From the NCBI RefSeq assembly GCF_014207655.1, contig NZ_JACHHJ010000001.1, positions 1,364,001-1,428,000 on the forward strand: DNA of 64,000 bases. Direction: 5' to 3'. The stretch's first letter is position 1, and each line of letters opens with the position of its first letter. Below the pieces are notes generated by a model. It made no database searches. It saw nothing but the letters and a program-made list of their open reading frames with translations, and was not told where the DNA came from. Both the position numbers and the translations under genes were made by a program. Below, piece after piece: positions 25,776 through 35,957 of this stretch. This stretch comes from Geomicrobium halophilum. Lineage in GTDB: Bacteria > Bacillota > Bacilli > Bacillales > Marinococcaceae.

Positions 25776-27647
25776 TTAGCTCAACTCCTTTTCCATTTCT
25801 TCCACGGTTTCTTTCGGTATATGGTATCCGTGGTCATCTTTAATGGAACGCATAGCCATCGAACCGAAGGTAATGATTCCGCCAACTGCAATCCATATAT
25901 ACGGTGAGATGAATAGATCTAAGTGGAAACTAATGAACCCAAACCCTACAATAAACAAGCCTAAGCTCATCATGAACGGGATAAACGATCCATTCGGCAT
26001 ATGGATCTCATCCATAGGCTCTGCTGGTTTCATCTTGCCGTTCCCATGAATCTTCTCATAAAATAGCGGATCTAATGATCTTACCTGCGGGGTTTGCGCA
26101 AAGTTATACTCTGGGACAGGAGTATGTGTTGCCCATTCTAATGTACGCGCATCCCACGGGTCATCAACAGTAATGCGTTCAGCTTTTAGTGCTGAATAAA
26201 TGATATTAATGATCAAGATAACAACTGCTGCAGCCATGATAAAAGCACCAATGGAGGAAATAAAGTTCATCGTGTCCATTCCCTGTTCTTCTAAATACGT
26301 ATACACTCGTCTTGGCATACCGATAAGCCCAAGGATATGTTGGACGAAAAACGTGAGATGGAACCCGATATAAAACAGCCAGAACATGATTTTACCAAGT
26401 GTTTCATTGAGTTTATGCCCAAACATTTTCGGATACCAGTAGAATAATGCTGCAAATATCCCAAGAACAATACCGCCAACGATAATGTAGTGGAAGTGGG
26501 CCACAACGAAATACGTGTCATGGTAAAGGTGGTCGACTGGTGCCATCGCGAGCATAACCCCTGTTACACCACCGAGTACAAATGTAGGTACAAAGGATGC
26601 TGCAAAAAGCATTGCAGTATTAAACGTTAGTTTGCCTCCCCACATGGTAAATAACCAGTTAAAGATCTTAATCCCGGTGGGTACACCAATGACCATGGTA
26701 GCAATTGCGAATACGGAGTTTGCAATTGGGCCAATACCAACAGTAAACATGTGGTGAACCCAAACCATAAATCCTAGGAAACCAATAATTAGGGTTGCAA
26801 AAACCATCGCGGTATACCCGAAAAGTCTTTTCTTTGAGAAAGCAGGTATAACTTCTGAAATCATCCCAAAAGCCGGAAGTACAAGAATGTACACTTCAGG
26901 GTGGCCAAATATCCAGAAGATATGTTGCCAAATAACAACATTTCCGCCTTCGCCTGGTATAAAGAACTGACCATCAAAAATCCGATCCAGCATTAGCAAC
27001 GCAAGGCCAGCAGCAAGCGGTGTAAAGGCAAAGACGATGAGAATTGATGTGACAAGTGTCGTCCAGCAAAATAACGGAATACGCATCATCGTCATTCCTG
27101 GAGCCCTCATATTAATGATTGTAACGATAAAGTTAATTCCCGATACGAGTGTACCAAGTCCAGATACTTGTAGACCAAGTACATAGAAATCAATGCCGAT
27201 TCCACCGAATTCACGGCTGGCGAGTGGTACATAAGATGTCCAGCCAGCATCTGGAGCTCCACCAAAGAACCAGCTCAGACTTAACAACACTCCACCGAAA
27301 AAAAACAGCCAAAAACCAAGTGCGTTTACAAATGGAAAAGCAACATCACGCGCGCCGATTTGTAGCGGTACAACAAAGTTCATAAATGCAAACAAGATCG
27401 GTGTTACTGCTAAAAACAGCATGATCGTACCGTGCATAGTAATAAATTCATTAAACGTTTGCCCGCTTATAAACTCCATCTCCGGTGCTATAAGCTGTAC
27501 ACGCATCATAACAGCCATCGCTCCAGCCTTGAGGAAGAAGAGCGTACCCGCGATTAAGTATAAGATGGCAATTTTTTTATGGTCGACGGTTGTCAACCAA
27601 TCCCAAAGCACGCTTTTTTGACGCGTGTTTGTAGCTTCACTTACCAC
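25776..27647 (-). CDS. ctaD: Cytochrome c oxidase subunit I
   Basis: 623 residues, 14-ish membrane helices; the catalytic heme-copper subunit with heme a, heme a3 and CuB. Key sites: heme ligand histidine in ITMHGTIMLFLAVTP (about 71), WQHIFWIFGHPEVYILVLPA (CuB histidine with the cross-linked tyrosine), and the histidine cluster HDTYFVVAHFHYIIVGG. The K-pathway and proton-exit residues are those of A-type oxidases. The C-terminal extension beyond helix 12 is usual for Bacillus caa3. Starts 34 bp after ctaC. Confidence 0.98.
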   Translation of the reverse strand: MVSEATNTRQKSVLWDWLTTVDHKKIAILYLIAGTLFFLKAGAMAVMMRVQLIAPEMEFISGQTFNEFITMHGTIMLFLAVTPILFAFMNFVVPLQIGARDVAFPFVNALGFWLFFFGGVLLSLSWFFGGAPDAGWTSYVPLASREFGGIGIDFYVLGLQVSGLGTLVSGINFIVTIINMRAPGMTMMRIPLFCWTTLVTSILIVFAFTPLAAGLALLMLDRIFDGQFFIPGEGGNVVIWQHIFWIFGHPEVYILVLPAFGMISEVIPAFSKKRLFGYTAMVFATLIIGFLGFMVWVHHMFTVGIGPIANSVFAIATMVIGVPTGIKIFNWLFTMWGGKLTFNTAMLFAASFVPTFVLGGVTGVMLAMAPVDHLYHDTYFVVAHFHYIIVGGIVLGIFAALFYWYPKMFGHKLNETLGKIMFWLFYIGFHLTFFVQHILGLIGMPRRVYTYLEEQGMDTMNFISSIGAFIMAAAVVILIINIIYSALKAERITVDDPWDARTLEWATHTPVPEYNFAQTPQVRSLDPLFYEKIHGNGKMKPAEPMDEIHMPNGSFIPFMMSLGLFIVGFGFISFHLDLFISPYIWIAVGGIITFGSMAMRSIKDDHGYHIPKETVEEMEKELS

Positions 27648-27681
27648 GTCTGTTTCCCTCCTTTAAGCATCACTTGAACGT

Positions 27682-28779
27682 TTACCGATCAAGCTCTTCT
27701 TTCGTTTCTTCATCTAATTTCTCTAGCGAGTTAAGGTAAGCGATGATCGCATCCAGCTCTTCATCTTCAAGACCAGGATATGCTGGCATATTCGCCCCTT
27801 GTTTCAAGGCACCGGGATCCCGGATCCAATCTCTTAAGTTTTCATCATTTGCTTCGAGGAAACCTGCAACTGTTTCACGATCCCCGAAGTTTGTCAAGGT
27901 CGGTCCTTGGGCAGATCCTGCCCCTTCGGTAGCATGACACCCGATACACCCTTCTTGTTCAAATAGTTCACGTCCATCTTGCGCTAATGTTTCCTCGGGT
28001 TCTTCTTCTTCTTGTTGCATTTCTTCTACCCAAGCTTCATAATCATCTGGTTCGAGCGCAATTAATTTGAAGTCCATAAGTGCATGTGAGGGACCGCAAA
28101 GTTCTGCACATTTCCCCTGATAAACGCCAGGCTCATCTGCTTCAAGCCACAAGTAATTGGACACTCCCGGTATATTGTCCACTTTACCAGCAAGTGCAGG
28201 AACCCAAAATGAGTGGATCACATCTTCCGCTTCTAATTGAAAGGTAATTCGTTCACCTGCAGGAACATAAACTTCGTTACCGACAGTGAATCCTTCAGGG
28301 TAATCGAATTCCCACCAGAATTGATGGCCGGTTGTTTCAATGACATATGCTTCTTCATCAATATCTTCTTCATCAACTTCTTCACTTTCATCCTCTGCTA
28401 CATCTGTTTCCTCAGCGTCGACCCCTGTATCAGCCAAATAGAACTGACCCGTAATCGTAGGAACAGCAAGAATAGCTAAAAGGAAAAGTGGAATAACTGT
28501 CCAGGCGACTTCAAGTTTCGTACTGCCATGAACCTGCTCTGGATACTCATCATCCCCTTCTTTATGTCGAAATCTCACGACGACAATAAAGAAAAGCACA
28601 AAGACCACAATGATTACGATGGCCATTACATACAGACTTAACATCATATTATCGAATATCCATTGCGATTGCGGCCCCATCGGATCCAATGCTGTTAACC
28701 GTTGCTCACCGCAGCCTGCAAGCAGCAGGAGGATGGCCATGAGCGGTGTAAACCGCAAGAAGCTTTTCCAGCCTTTCAT
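27682..28779 (-). CDS. ctaC: Cytochrome c oxidase subunit II with fused cytochrome c domain (caa3 type)
   Basis: 365 residues. Lipoprotein-like signal (LLLLAGCGEQ), two membrane helices (about 45-70 and 90-110), a cupredoxin domain with CuA ligands in CAELCGPSHALMDF (about 225-240), and a C-terminal cytochrome c domain with CIGCHATEGAGS and the distal methionine in QGANMPAYPGL. Electrons pass from the c heme to CuA and then to CtaD. Between helix 2 and the CuA domain is an unusually acidic insertion (about residues 120-145, nearly all D/E), expected to face the outside. Acidic patches on exported respiratory proteins are typical of alkaliphiles. Confidence 0.97.
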   Translation of the reverse strand: MKGWKSFLRFTPLMAILLLLAGCGEQRLTALDPMGPQSQWIFDNMMLSLYVMAIVIIVVFVLFFIVVVRFRHKEGDDEYPEQVHGSTKLEVAWTVIPLFLLAILAVPTITGQFYLADTGVDAEETDVAEDESEEVDEEDIDEEAYVIETTGHQFWWEFDYPEGFTVGNEVYVPAGERITFQLEAEDVIHSFWVPALAGKVDNIPGVSNYLWLEADEPGVYQGKCAELCGPSHALMDFKLIALEPDDYEAWVEEMQQEEEEPEETLAQDGRELFEQEGCIGCHATEGAGSAQGPTLTNFGDRETVAGFLEANDENLRDWIRDPGALKQGANMPAYPGLEDEELDAIIAYLNSLEKLDEETKEELDR

Positions 28780-28886
28780 GAATGTTTAACCCCTCTTTCT
28801 TTCAATCATTTAAATATCAGTATCTCCTTAATCGTAATAAAACATTTAAACTTTGTTTGATTATCGAGGAGAAGCTGCTTTCATAT

Positions 28887-28910
28887 GTAAACTCCAAAAG
28901 AGGAGTTTAC
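28887..28910. other. Hairpin between ctaB and ctaC
   Basis: Perfect 9-bp stem GTAAACTCC/GGAGTTTAC with loop AAAAGA, without a T-run. On the minus strand it falls between ctaB and ctaC and could be a processing or attenuation element separating the two expression units. Confidence 0.4.
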
Positions 28911-28944
28911 CCTCTTCGGGCGTTTGTAATCAATTGCACAGGGT

Positions 28945-29877
28945 TTACAAATGAACGACAACCATCAATACAAATATTATTGTCAAGTAGTTAAGAGAAT
29001 ACAAAAACATGTGTCGTGCCCATTTTTGCTCATCCTGGGAACGCAAACCTATGACTCCTAATGCTAACCAGCCAAAACCTAAAACTGCAGCTACCACAGT
29101 GTAAATAACCCCAAAGGGATAGAGCAGTAAGGAAATGGGGATCAAAGCTGCGATGTAGACGAGAATTTGACGCTTGGTCATATTAAAACCTGCGATAACC
29201 GGTAGCATCGGTACACGAGCTTTACGATATTCTTCGACTCGCATCATGGCTAACGCCAAAAAATGCGGAGGCTGCCAAATAAACATAACTGCAAACAATA
29301 ACCAAGCATACATGTGTAAACCTGGGTCTACGGCCGCCCATCCAATTAGCGGGGGAACAGCTCCTGCAAAGCTTCCCACAACGGTATTAAGAGAGTGGGT
29401 ACGTTTTAACCACATGGTATAAACAACCACGTATAAAAACAGGCCGATGGTTGCAATGATCGCAGCCATTGGTTGGATCATTAGCAGGACTGCCACACCT
29501 ACCGCTGATTCAATCAAGCCGGCATAAAGCACTTTTCTAGGTTCAATCGTTCCTTTCACCGTCGGACGCTCGCTTTTGCTATCCATTAAAGGATCGATGT
29601 CCCTATCTATATAATTGTTTATGGTACATCCTCCAGCGATCACCAGCGCTGAGCCTAACATCGTTAATAAAAGGATGTGGACATTGGCACCCAAATCATA
29701 TCCGGCGGTATATATAGCTGCTAAGTAAAATCCTGCAAATGCCGTGAGTAAATTTGAGATTACAATGCCTGATTTCGCTAATTCAAAGTAAGCCTTCCAC
29801 GGTTTTTCTATTGTTTTTGCAGTCTGATTGTCTTCAACTACTTCAGATGATGTTTTTACTGCCGTGTTTGACTTCAT
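28945..29877 (-). CDS. ctaB: Heme O synthase (protoheme IX farnesyltransferase)
   Basis: 310 residues, UbiA family with eight or nine helices. CtaB farnesylates protoheme to heme O. The two aspartate-rich sites appear as NNYIDRDIDPLMDSKSERP (about 85-105) and the later loop RVEEYRKARVPMLPVIAG; the WLKRTHSLNTVVGSFAGAVPPLIGW signature is diagnostic. The ATG at 29877 follows GGGGGTGAAAAGG; the open frame extends to 29940 but without support. Divergent from ctaA and codirectional with ctaCDEF. Confidence 0.95.
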   Translation of the reverse strand: MKSNTAVKTSSEVVEDNQTAKTIEKPWKAYFELAKSGIVISNLLTAFAGFYLAAIYTAGYDLGANVHILLLTMLGSALVIAGGCTINNYIDRDIDPLMDSKSERPTVKGTIEPRKVLYAGLIESAVGVAVLLMIQPMAAIIATIGLFLYVVVYTMWLKRTHSLNTVVGSFAGAVPPLIGWAAVDPGLHMYAWLLFAVMFIWQPPHFLALAMMRVEEYRKARVPMLPVIAGFNMTKRQILVYIAALIPISLLLYPFGVIYTVVAAVLGFGWLALGVIGLRSQDEQKWARHMFLYSLNYLTIIFVLMVVVHL

Positions 29878-30097
29878 CCTTTTCACCCCCTTCACACAAC
29901 CGATCAGTTTTTGCCATTTAATAACGACAAACTGTTCCATACAAACCCCATCCTATCTTACTATATTACTAGCCAAAATCGGAAGGGGATTTATGCATTA
30001 GTGTCATTATAGCTTAAAAAAGTGATACTTTCATTAGAAAAACTTTTTCTTTCGACATTCATAATGAAAATGCCATTAAATGTTCACCTTTAAAAAA

Positions 30098-30126
30098 TTG
30101 ACTTCTGTGCTTATTGTTCTTACTAT
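30098..30126 (+). promoter_or_regulatory. Candidate promoter of ctaA
   Basis: TTGACT, 17-bp spacer, TACTAT. A second possible -10 with extended TGA (TGATATAAT, 30164-30172) lies closer to the gene. Both are on the ctaA strand; regulation by a ResD-like factor is known in B. subtilis but no site is assigned here. Confidence 0.45.
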
Positions 30127-30335
30127 TTTCAATGAGCGTTGTTTTTATGTCTCCTATTTGTAATGATATAATCATGACGAGATCAAACACGGATGTTTAC
30201 CTACGCAACTGTAGTCGGCATATAAAAGGAATCGTTACAGGTTGAATCATCAATGTATAACGCTTGTCAGTACTTTTTAAGATGCCAACCATCATTAAAA
30301 AGACTCTTGATATACAAAATAGAGAAGGTGATGGC

Positions 30336-31223
30336 TTGAATAAAGGATTAAAATTTTTCGGCATAATAACCTCAATAGGGATGCTGCTTGTACTTTTACA
30401 GGGTGCTGTTGTTACAAAAACAGACTCCGGAGATGGTTGTGGAGAAACTTGGCCGCTCTGTTTTGGGGAACTCGTCCCATCTTCCCCAGCCATTGCAACA
30501 TTAATTGAATATAGCCACCGACTGGTTTCCGGTTTGGTCGGCTTACTTGTGGTTATATTGGCGATTTGGTCTGTGAAAAAACTATCGCATATACGCGAAA
30601 CGAAATTCTGGGCTTTAATGGCTGTCCTTTTCATTATTTTTCAAGGATTAATGGGGGCAGCAGCTGTCATATTCGGTCATTCAAACCTTGTACTTGCCCT
30701 TCATTTCGGAATATCTGCGATTTCATTTGCTACCGTAGTGATACTAACTACACTCGCATTCGAGGATGGTAAACAAAGACCTGCTCCTCGTGTAAAACGA
30801 GGGTTCCGCGGTTATTTATTTTTTGTGCTCGCCTATACGTATGCGGTCATCTATAGCGGTGCATATGTAAAGCATACAGGGTCCACATACGCCTGTGATC
30901 AATTCCCGGGATGCAGCGGGGAGTTTTTCGGCTTCCAAGCCGGTGTGCAAATGACACATCGCATTGCAGCGATTCTTTTAATCGTCTTTTTGTTTATCCT
31001 TCTCATTCAATCCCTGCGTTACCGCAAAGAAAGTCGCATGCTCGCGGGCAGCGGTATTACAGTGTTTCTACTCGTCCTCATACAGGCGACTGCTGGTGTT
31101 CTGATTGTGTTCTTTCCAGATGCTTATATAGCAACCGCGTTAACCCACTCGCTGGTAGTCTCGATACTCTTTACGGTTCTTTGTTACATGGGAATGATTG
31201 TTACGCGTAACCGAGCATATTAG
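30336..31223 (+). CDS. ctaA: Heme A synthase
   Basis: 295 residues, eight membrane helices arranged as a repeated four-helix bundle. CtaA oxidises heme O to heme A. Histidines proposed to bind heme appear in EYSHRLVSGLVG, ALHFGISAISFA, MTHRIAAILL and ALTHSLVVS; two cysteines in TYACDQFPGCSG form the extracytoplasmic pair seen in the Bacillus enzyme. TTG at 30336 follows AGAAGGTGATGGC; longer frames begin upstream without a ribosome site. Divergent from ctaB. Confidence 0.95.
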   Translation: MNKGLKFFGIITSIGMLLVLLQGAVVTKTDSGDGCGETWPLCFGELVPSSPAIATLIEYSHRLVSGLVGLLVVILAIWSVKKLSHIRETKFWALMAVLFIIFQGLMGAAAVIFGHSNLVLALHFGISAISFATVVILTTLAFEDGKQRPAPRVKRGFRGYLFFVLAYTYAVIYSGAYVKHTGSTYACDQFPGCSGEFFGFQAGVQMTHRIAAILLIVFLFILLIQSLRYRKESRMLAGSGITVFLLVLIQATAGVLIVFFPDAYIATALTHSLVVSILFTVLCYMGMIVTRNRAY

Positions 31224-31267
31224 AAAAAAGGCTGTAAGGAAGACAATTTTTCCTGCAGCCTTTTTTC
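31224..31267. terminator. Terminator between ctaA and the Eis-type gene (bidirectional)
   Basis: AAAAAAGGCTG/CAGCCTTTTTT stem with an inner AGGAAGACAATTTTTCCT hairpin; T-run on both strands. Confidence 0.88.
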
Positions 31268-31280
31268 TATGAGCTAGTCT

Positions 31281-32456
31281 TTAAAAAGCGTCGTATAGGA
31301 ATGGCTTTCCTTCTGGAATCGCCCTTTCCCACAACGTGACTGCAGCCTCGGGGCCTTTTAAAACCCCTCGGCTGAAAAGTGTTTCCCCGTCTACATAGCG
31401 GAACAGGAAGGGAACGATCCCTTTAATATCAGTCTCCAATACAGGACCGGTTATCGATGGGCTCTTTTGAACCACCATTTCGCCGTTTGTTTTCGTCACC
31501 CGATACGTCCCTGTATTCCATTCAGCAAAATCATCGTTTACGGCAATCGTAAGTTGTTCTCCCTCTTCAAGCTGAAAAGGAAAATGGGTTAAGAAGCTTT
31601 CCAGCTCTACAATACGAGCCATAAAATGAGTCCTGCGTTCTTCAAGAGCATCCGGATTGTTCATAAAAAAGCGCCAGTGTAGATCATTCGGCATCGTTAT
31701 TCTCATTTCTTCAACCATTGAATCATGATTGGCAACGAGCCTCCACAATTCTGACTCGGCCTCTTGATCAACAGCTACAAACTCAGAGGCCTTCAAAACA
31801 TTTTCTTTAACTTTATAGAAAATATATCCGCGGTCTTTTCCTTCATCATTCTGATAAACGATCCGCCGTTTATCTTTAAAGCGTGCACTTAATAAAATAT
31901 TTTTCCACCACCACTCATCCCGGTCGATCATTCCGGTGTATTTCATGGCGTACTTATCATATATTTCACTAAATATCTGCCAATCCTCATCTTTGACGCG
32001 GCGGAATTTTCCTTTCCCGCTTTTGCTGGGAACAGGAAATTCTTCTTTTTTCATAACCGCAGTCGTTTGATCGCAGTATAACTCCCAACCAAATTTGCGA
32101 TAGTAACTTATTGCAAATGGGTCAAGAAGGGATAGGACGTGGCCGCGGGATTTCATATCGAGTAAGCTTTGTTTCAATAACTTCCGAACATTTCCCCCTC
32201 TTCGTCCCTCAGGCCACGTGGATACGCTCGTTATACCACCTGCGGGCAGAGATGTACCGTACAGCCAGAGGCGGGTGGGGAGAACGGCAACTTTCGATAG
32301 AATTAGCTCATCTTCAACGGCCACCCAAATGTTATCTGCGACCATTCGGTTCATGATTTCTGTAGTCTGTTCTTCAGAAAACTCTTCCTGAAAAGCGAAT
32401 GCTCCTAGCTTAACTGCTTCTCTTTTTTCATCTTCACGTAGCTTCCGAATGTCCAT
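31281..32456 (-). CDS. Eis-like GNAT acetyltransferase with C-terminal SCP2 fold
   Basis: 391 residues. The first half is a tandem GNAT region: VAVLPTRLWLYGTSLPAGGITSVSTWPEGRRGGNVRKLL, whose GGITSVSTWPExRRGG is the acetyl-CoA-binding loop of Eis proteins, and LLDPFAISYYRKFGWELY. The last 100 residues (FEAEGEQLTIAVNDDFAEWNTGTYRV-like) form a sterol-carrier-type domain whose C-terminal carboxylate helps catalysis in Eis. Mycobacterial Eis acetylates aminoglycosides and other amines; the natural substrate in bacilli is unknown. It follows pyc by 51 bp on the same strand and may be cotranscribed. Confidence 0.85.
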   Translation of the reverse strand: MDIRKLREDEKREAVKLGAFAFQEEFSEEQTTEIMNRMVADNIWVAVEDELILSKVAVLPTRLWLYGTSLPAGGITSVSTWPEGRRGGNVRKLLKQSLLDMKSRGHVLSLLDPFAISYYRKFGWELYCDQTTAVMKKEEFPVPSKSGKGKFRRVKDEDWQIFSEIYDKYAMKYTGMIDRDEWWWKNILLSARFKDKRRIVYQNDEGKDRGYIFYKVKENVLKASEFVAVDQEAESELWRLVANHDSMVEEMRITMPNDLHWRFFMNNPDALEERRTHFMARIVELESFLTHFPFQLEEGEQLTIAVNDDFAEWNTGTYRVTKTNGEMVVQKSPSITGPVLETDIKGIVPFLFRYVDGETLFSRGVLKGPEAAVTLWERAIPEGKPFLYDAF

Positions 32457-32507
32457 CGCCGCTCTCCTTTCACGTCCTCAGCCTTAGACTTCCACTTTTT
32501 TTCTCCC

Positions 32508-35500
32508 TTAGTCGGAAATTTCGATGAGTAAATCCCCGCTTTCAATTGCTTCACTATTGTCAACATGGATGGCTTTAATAACACCATCACGTGGAGCTTG
32601 TACAGTCGTTTCCATTTTCATCGCTTCGGTAATGAGAAGCTGGTCCCCCTTCTTCACTTCTTCGCCTTCTTTCACCAGTACTTTCAAAACGGTTCCTGGC
32701 ATCGTTCCAGCGATATGGTTCGGGTTTTTCTTTTCTGCTTTTGGTTTTTCCTTAACCGTACTCTCGATGCTGCGGTCTTTAATAATCACTTCTCGTGGTT
32801 GACCATTAAATTCAAAATAAACGATACGGTTCCCATTTTCAGAGGCTTTCGAGATAGAAATGAGCTTAACGATTAATGTCTTCCCTTCTTCAATTTCCAC
32901 TTCGATTTCCTCACCTAGCCGTAGTCCATAAAAAAACGTCGGTGTATCAAGGACAGAAACATCCCCGAAATAATTTTTAAACTGCTCATACTCCGTAAAC
33001 ACTTTGGGATACATCGTGTAATTCATAAGATCGTGAGCCGTCACTTCGCGATCAAGTTCATCATAAAGGGCGCTTTCCACCTCGTTAAAATCTACAGGTT
33101 CCATATGCTTACCAGGGCGATCGGTGTAAGGTTCACGATTTTTTAAGATGATATTCTGGAGTTCATTAGGGAAGCCCCCAGGTGGCTGGCCAATTTCACC
33201 TTTAAACATTTCGACCACCGATTCTGGGAAGTCCAGGGAATTCCCTGTTGCAAAAATATCCTCTTCAGTAAGGTTATTTTTCACCATATAGAGCGCCATA
33301 TCCCCAACCACTTTCGAAGATGGGGTCACTTTTACGATGTCGCCAAAAAGAGTATTTACTCTTGCATACATATCCTTAACATCATCCCAGCGTCCCTTTA
33401 AGCCAACTGCTTGTGCTTGTTGTTGTAAATTGCTGTATTGACCACCTGGCATTTCATGCTCATAAACTTCTGGGTGGGGAGCGATCAATCCGTTTTCAAA
33501 CCCTTGATAATAGCCGCGAACATCTTCCCAATAGTTACTCAACCTGCTTGCTTCTTTTACATCGATGTCCGGTTCCTTACCTGTTCCTTTTAAAGCATAA
33601 TAGAGACTCTCCATGCTTGGTTGCGATGTAGATCCTCCCATGCTGCTAATAGCCGTATCAACCACGTCCACACCTGCATCGATCGCGCGTGCATACGTAA
33701 ACACCCCGTTACCACTGGTATCATGCATATGCAAATGAACCGGCAAATCAACCGTTTCTTTCAGCTCACTTACCAATTGATAAGCTGCCTCCGGCTTTAA
33801 TAACCCTGCCATATCTTTAATTCCGAGAATATGTGCCCCCTCGGATTCAAGTGTTTTCGCTAGCTCTTTGTAATAATTTAAATTATATTTTTGGCGATTT
33901 TCATCAAGAATATCCCCAGTATAACAAATGGCAGCTTCCGCAAGTTTACCAGTATTTCTTACTGCTTCAATCGCTTTAGTCATCCCCGGGAGCCAATTGA
34001 GTGAATCGAATACCCGAAAGACGTCGATACCTGCATGTGCAGAAGTTTTCACAAATTCCTCAATGACATTATCGGGATAATTCTTATATCCAACAGCATT
34101 AGCTCCACGTAAGAGCATTTGGAACAAGACATTGGGCACTTTTTCACGAAGGGTAATCAAGCGTTCCCATGGATCTTCATGCAAGAAACGCATAGCAACA
34201 TCATAGGTTGCTCCTCCCCACATTTCCGTTGAAAATAGCTGTGGCAGCATCCGCGCAGTCGGTTCTGCAATCTTTTGAAGGTCGTGCGTTCGGATACGCG
34301 TTGCAAGCAGGGATTGGTGAGCGTCTCTAAAAGTTGTATCCGTCAATAATGTTCGATCCTGATCTTTTAGCCATTGGACGAGCCCATCTGCTCCTCGATC
34401 ATCAAGAATTTGCTTACTTCCAGACGGAATGGGTTCATCGCGATTAACCGTTGGCTGACGCGGCGTTGAAAGTATCGGCTTTTTCTCATGTTCCAGGCCT
34501 GGATAGCCATTTACAATCGTTTCACCGATAAACGTTAACATTTTCGTACCACGGTCTTTTCGACGCGGGAAGACAAATAGCTCCGGCGTTTCATCGATAA
34601 ATGATGTGTTGTACTCCCCTTTTAAAAATTGCGGATGTTGCACGACGTTTTCTAAAAACGCAATATTCGTTTTAATTCCGCGAATTCGAAACTCGCGTAA
34701 ATTCCTCAACATTTTAGCTGCAGCCACATCAAATGTAAGTGCCCATGTCGAAACTTTCACAAGTAAGGAATCATAATGCGGACTGATGACAGCTCCCTGA
34801 AAGCCATTCCCTGCATCAAGGCGCACACCAAAGCCCCCACTAGAACGGTAAGCCATAATCTTACCTGTATCCGGCATGAAATCCTGTTCGGGATCTTCTG
34901 TTGTAACGCGCGACTGAATGGCATAACCATTCACCGTTATATCCTCTTGCTGCGGGAGCCCAATAATGTCACTGTGCAAGGATAAACCATCAGCGATGTA
35001 CAATTGGGCATGAACAATATCAACGCCTGTAACCATTTCCGTAATCGTATGTTCTACTTGTATTCGGGGATTCACTTCAATAAAGTAAAACGATCCATCG
35101 TCCCCTACAAGAAATTCAACCGTTCCTGCATTTAGATAATTTACACTGCGGGAAAGATCAAGGGCGGCTTGACAAATGTCATCTCGAAGCTCTTCTTTAA
35201 GTGCCAAACTGGGGGCAACTTCGACGACTTTTTGATGACGTCGTTGTACTGAACAATCCCTTTCATATAAATGTAAATGATTCCCTTTGTGATCTCCGAG
35301 AACTTGTACTTCTATATGCTTTGGTTCCTCGATGAGTTTCTCCACATATACCTCATCACTGCCAAATGCTGACCTCGCCTCCGAACATGCACGTTCATAC
35401 GAAGATTGCAACTCTTCAGCATTTCGGACAATTCGCATACCTCGACCGCCACCACCGAGACTTGCTTTAATAATAAAGGGGTATCCATGGGCGTCTGCGA

Positions 35501-35957
35501 ATGCTTCCACTTCTTCCACACCGGAAACCGCACCATCGCTACCTGGGATCACAGGAATTCCGGCTTCAATCGCCGTCTGCCGAGCACGAATTTTATCACC
35601 AAACATATGCAGATGCTCACTCTTGGGTCCAATAAGAATGATGCCTTCTTCCTCACACCGCTCGGCAAAATAAGTGTTCTCCGCCAGAAATCCATACCCA
35701 GGATGGATGGCATCAACATCTATGCGTTTAGCAAGTGAAATGATGTTCTCAATGTCCAGATATGCTTCGATCGGTTTTTTTCCTTCCCCTACTAAATACG
35801 CTTCATCTGCTTTATAACGGTGAAACGCCCCTGTGTCCTCCTTAGAGTATATGGCGACTGTACGAATATGTAATTCCGTGCACGCTCTGAAAATACGAAT
35901 TGCTATTTCTCCACGATTAGCTACTAAAACTTTGTTAATGTTTTTTAATTGACTCAA
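32508..35957 (-). CDS. pyc: Pyruvate carboxylase
   Basis: 1149 residues, the single-chain biotin enzyme that makes oxaloacetate from pyruvate and bicarbonate. Order of domains: biotin carboxylase with ATP grasp (about 1-455; KASLGGGGRGMRIV, FIEVNPRIQVEHT), carboxyltransferase (about 535-805; LLTDTTFRDAHQSLLATR, HMHDTSGNG), allosteric/tetramer region, and the biotin carrier domain with the modified lysine in ITEAMKMETTVQAP (about 1115). TTG start after GGAGGAAGCCAG. In B. subtilis DarB binds this enzyme, and darB is also in this window. Upstream order ftsW-pyc of B. subtilis is not kept: ylaN is adjacent but ftsW is missing here. Confidence 0.98.
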   Translation of the reverse strand: MSQLKNINKVLVANRGEIAIRIFRACTELHIRTVAIYSKEDTGAFHRYKADEAYLVGEGKKPIEAYLDIENIISLAKRIDVDAIHPGYGFLAENTYFAERCEEEGIILIGPKSEHLHMFGDKIRARQTAIEAGIPVIPGSDGAVSGVEEVEAFADAHGYPFIIKASLGGGGRGMRIVRNAEELQSSYERACSEARSAFGSDEVYVEKLIEEPKHIEVQVLGDHKGNHLHLYERDCSVQRRHQKVVEVAPSLALKEELRDDICQAALDLSRSVNYLNAGTVEFLVGDDGSFYFIEVNPRIQVEHTITEMVTGVDIVHAQLYIADGLSLHSDIIGLPQQEDITVNGYAIQSRVTTEDPEQDFMPDTGKIMAYRSSGGFGVRLDAGNGFQGAVISPHYDSLLVKVSTWALTFDVAAAKMLRNLREFRIRGIKTNIAFLENVVQHPQFLKGEYNTSFIDETPELFVFPRRKDRGTKMLTFIGETIVNGYPGLEHEKKPILSTPRQPTVNRDEPIPSGSKQILDDRGADGLVQWLKDQDRTLLTDTTFRDAHQSLLATRIRTHDLQKIAEPTARMLPQLFSTEMWGGATYDVAMRFLHEDPWERLITLREKVPNVLFQMLLRGANAVGYKNYPDNVIEEFVKTSAHAGIDVFRVFDSLNWLPGMTKAIEAVRNTGKLAEAAICYTGDILDENRQKYNLNYYKELAKTLESEGAHILGIKDMAGLLKPEAAYQLVSELKETVDLPVHLHMHDTSGNGVFTYARAIDAGVDVVDTAISSMGGSTSQPSMESLYYALKGTGKEPDIDVKEASRLSNYWEDVRGYYQGFENGLIAPHPEVYEHEMPGGQYSNLQQQAQAVGLKGRWDDVKDMYARVNTLFGDIVKVTPSSKVVGDMALYMVKNNLTEEDIFATGNSLDFPESVVEMFKGEIGQPPGGFPNELQNIILKNREPYTDRPGKHMEPVDFNEVESALYDELDREVTAHDLMNYTMYPKVFTEYEQFKNYFGDVSVLDTPTFFYGLRLGEEIEVEIEEGKTLIVKLISISKASENGNRIVYFEFNGQPREVIIKDRSIESTVKEKPKAEKKNPNHIAGTMPGTVLKVLVKEGEEVKKGDQLLITEAMKMETTVQAPRDGVIKAIHVDNSEAIESGDLLIEISD

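Noticed and set aside
30197-30634. 145-codon minus-strand frame opposite ctaA
   Set aside because: Opposite a strongly conserved membrane protein gene; composition is that of an antisense frame.
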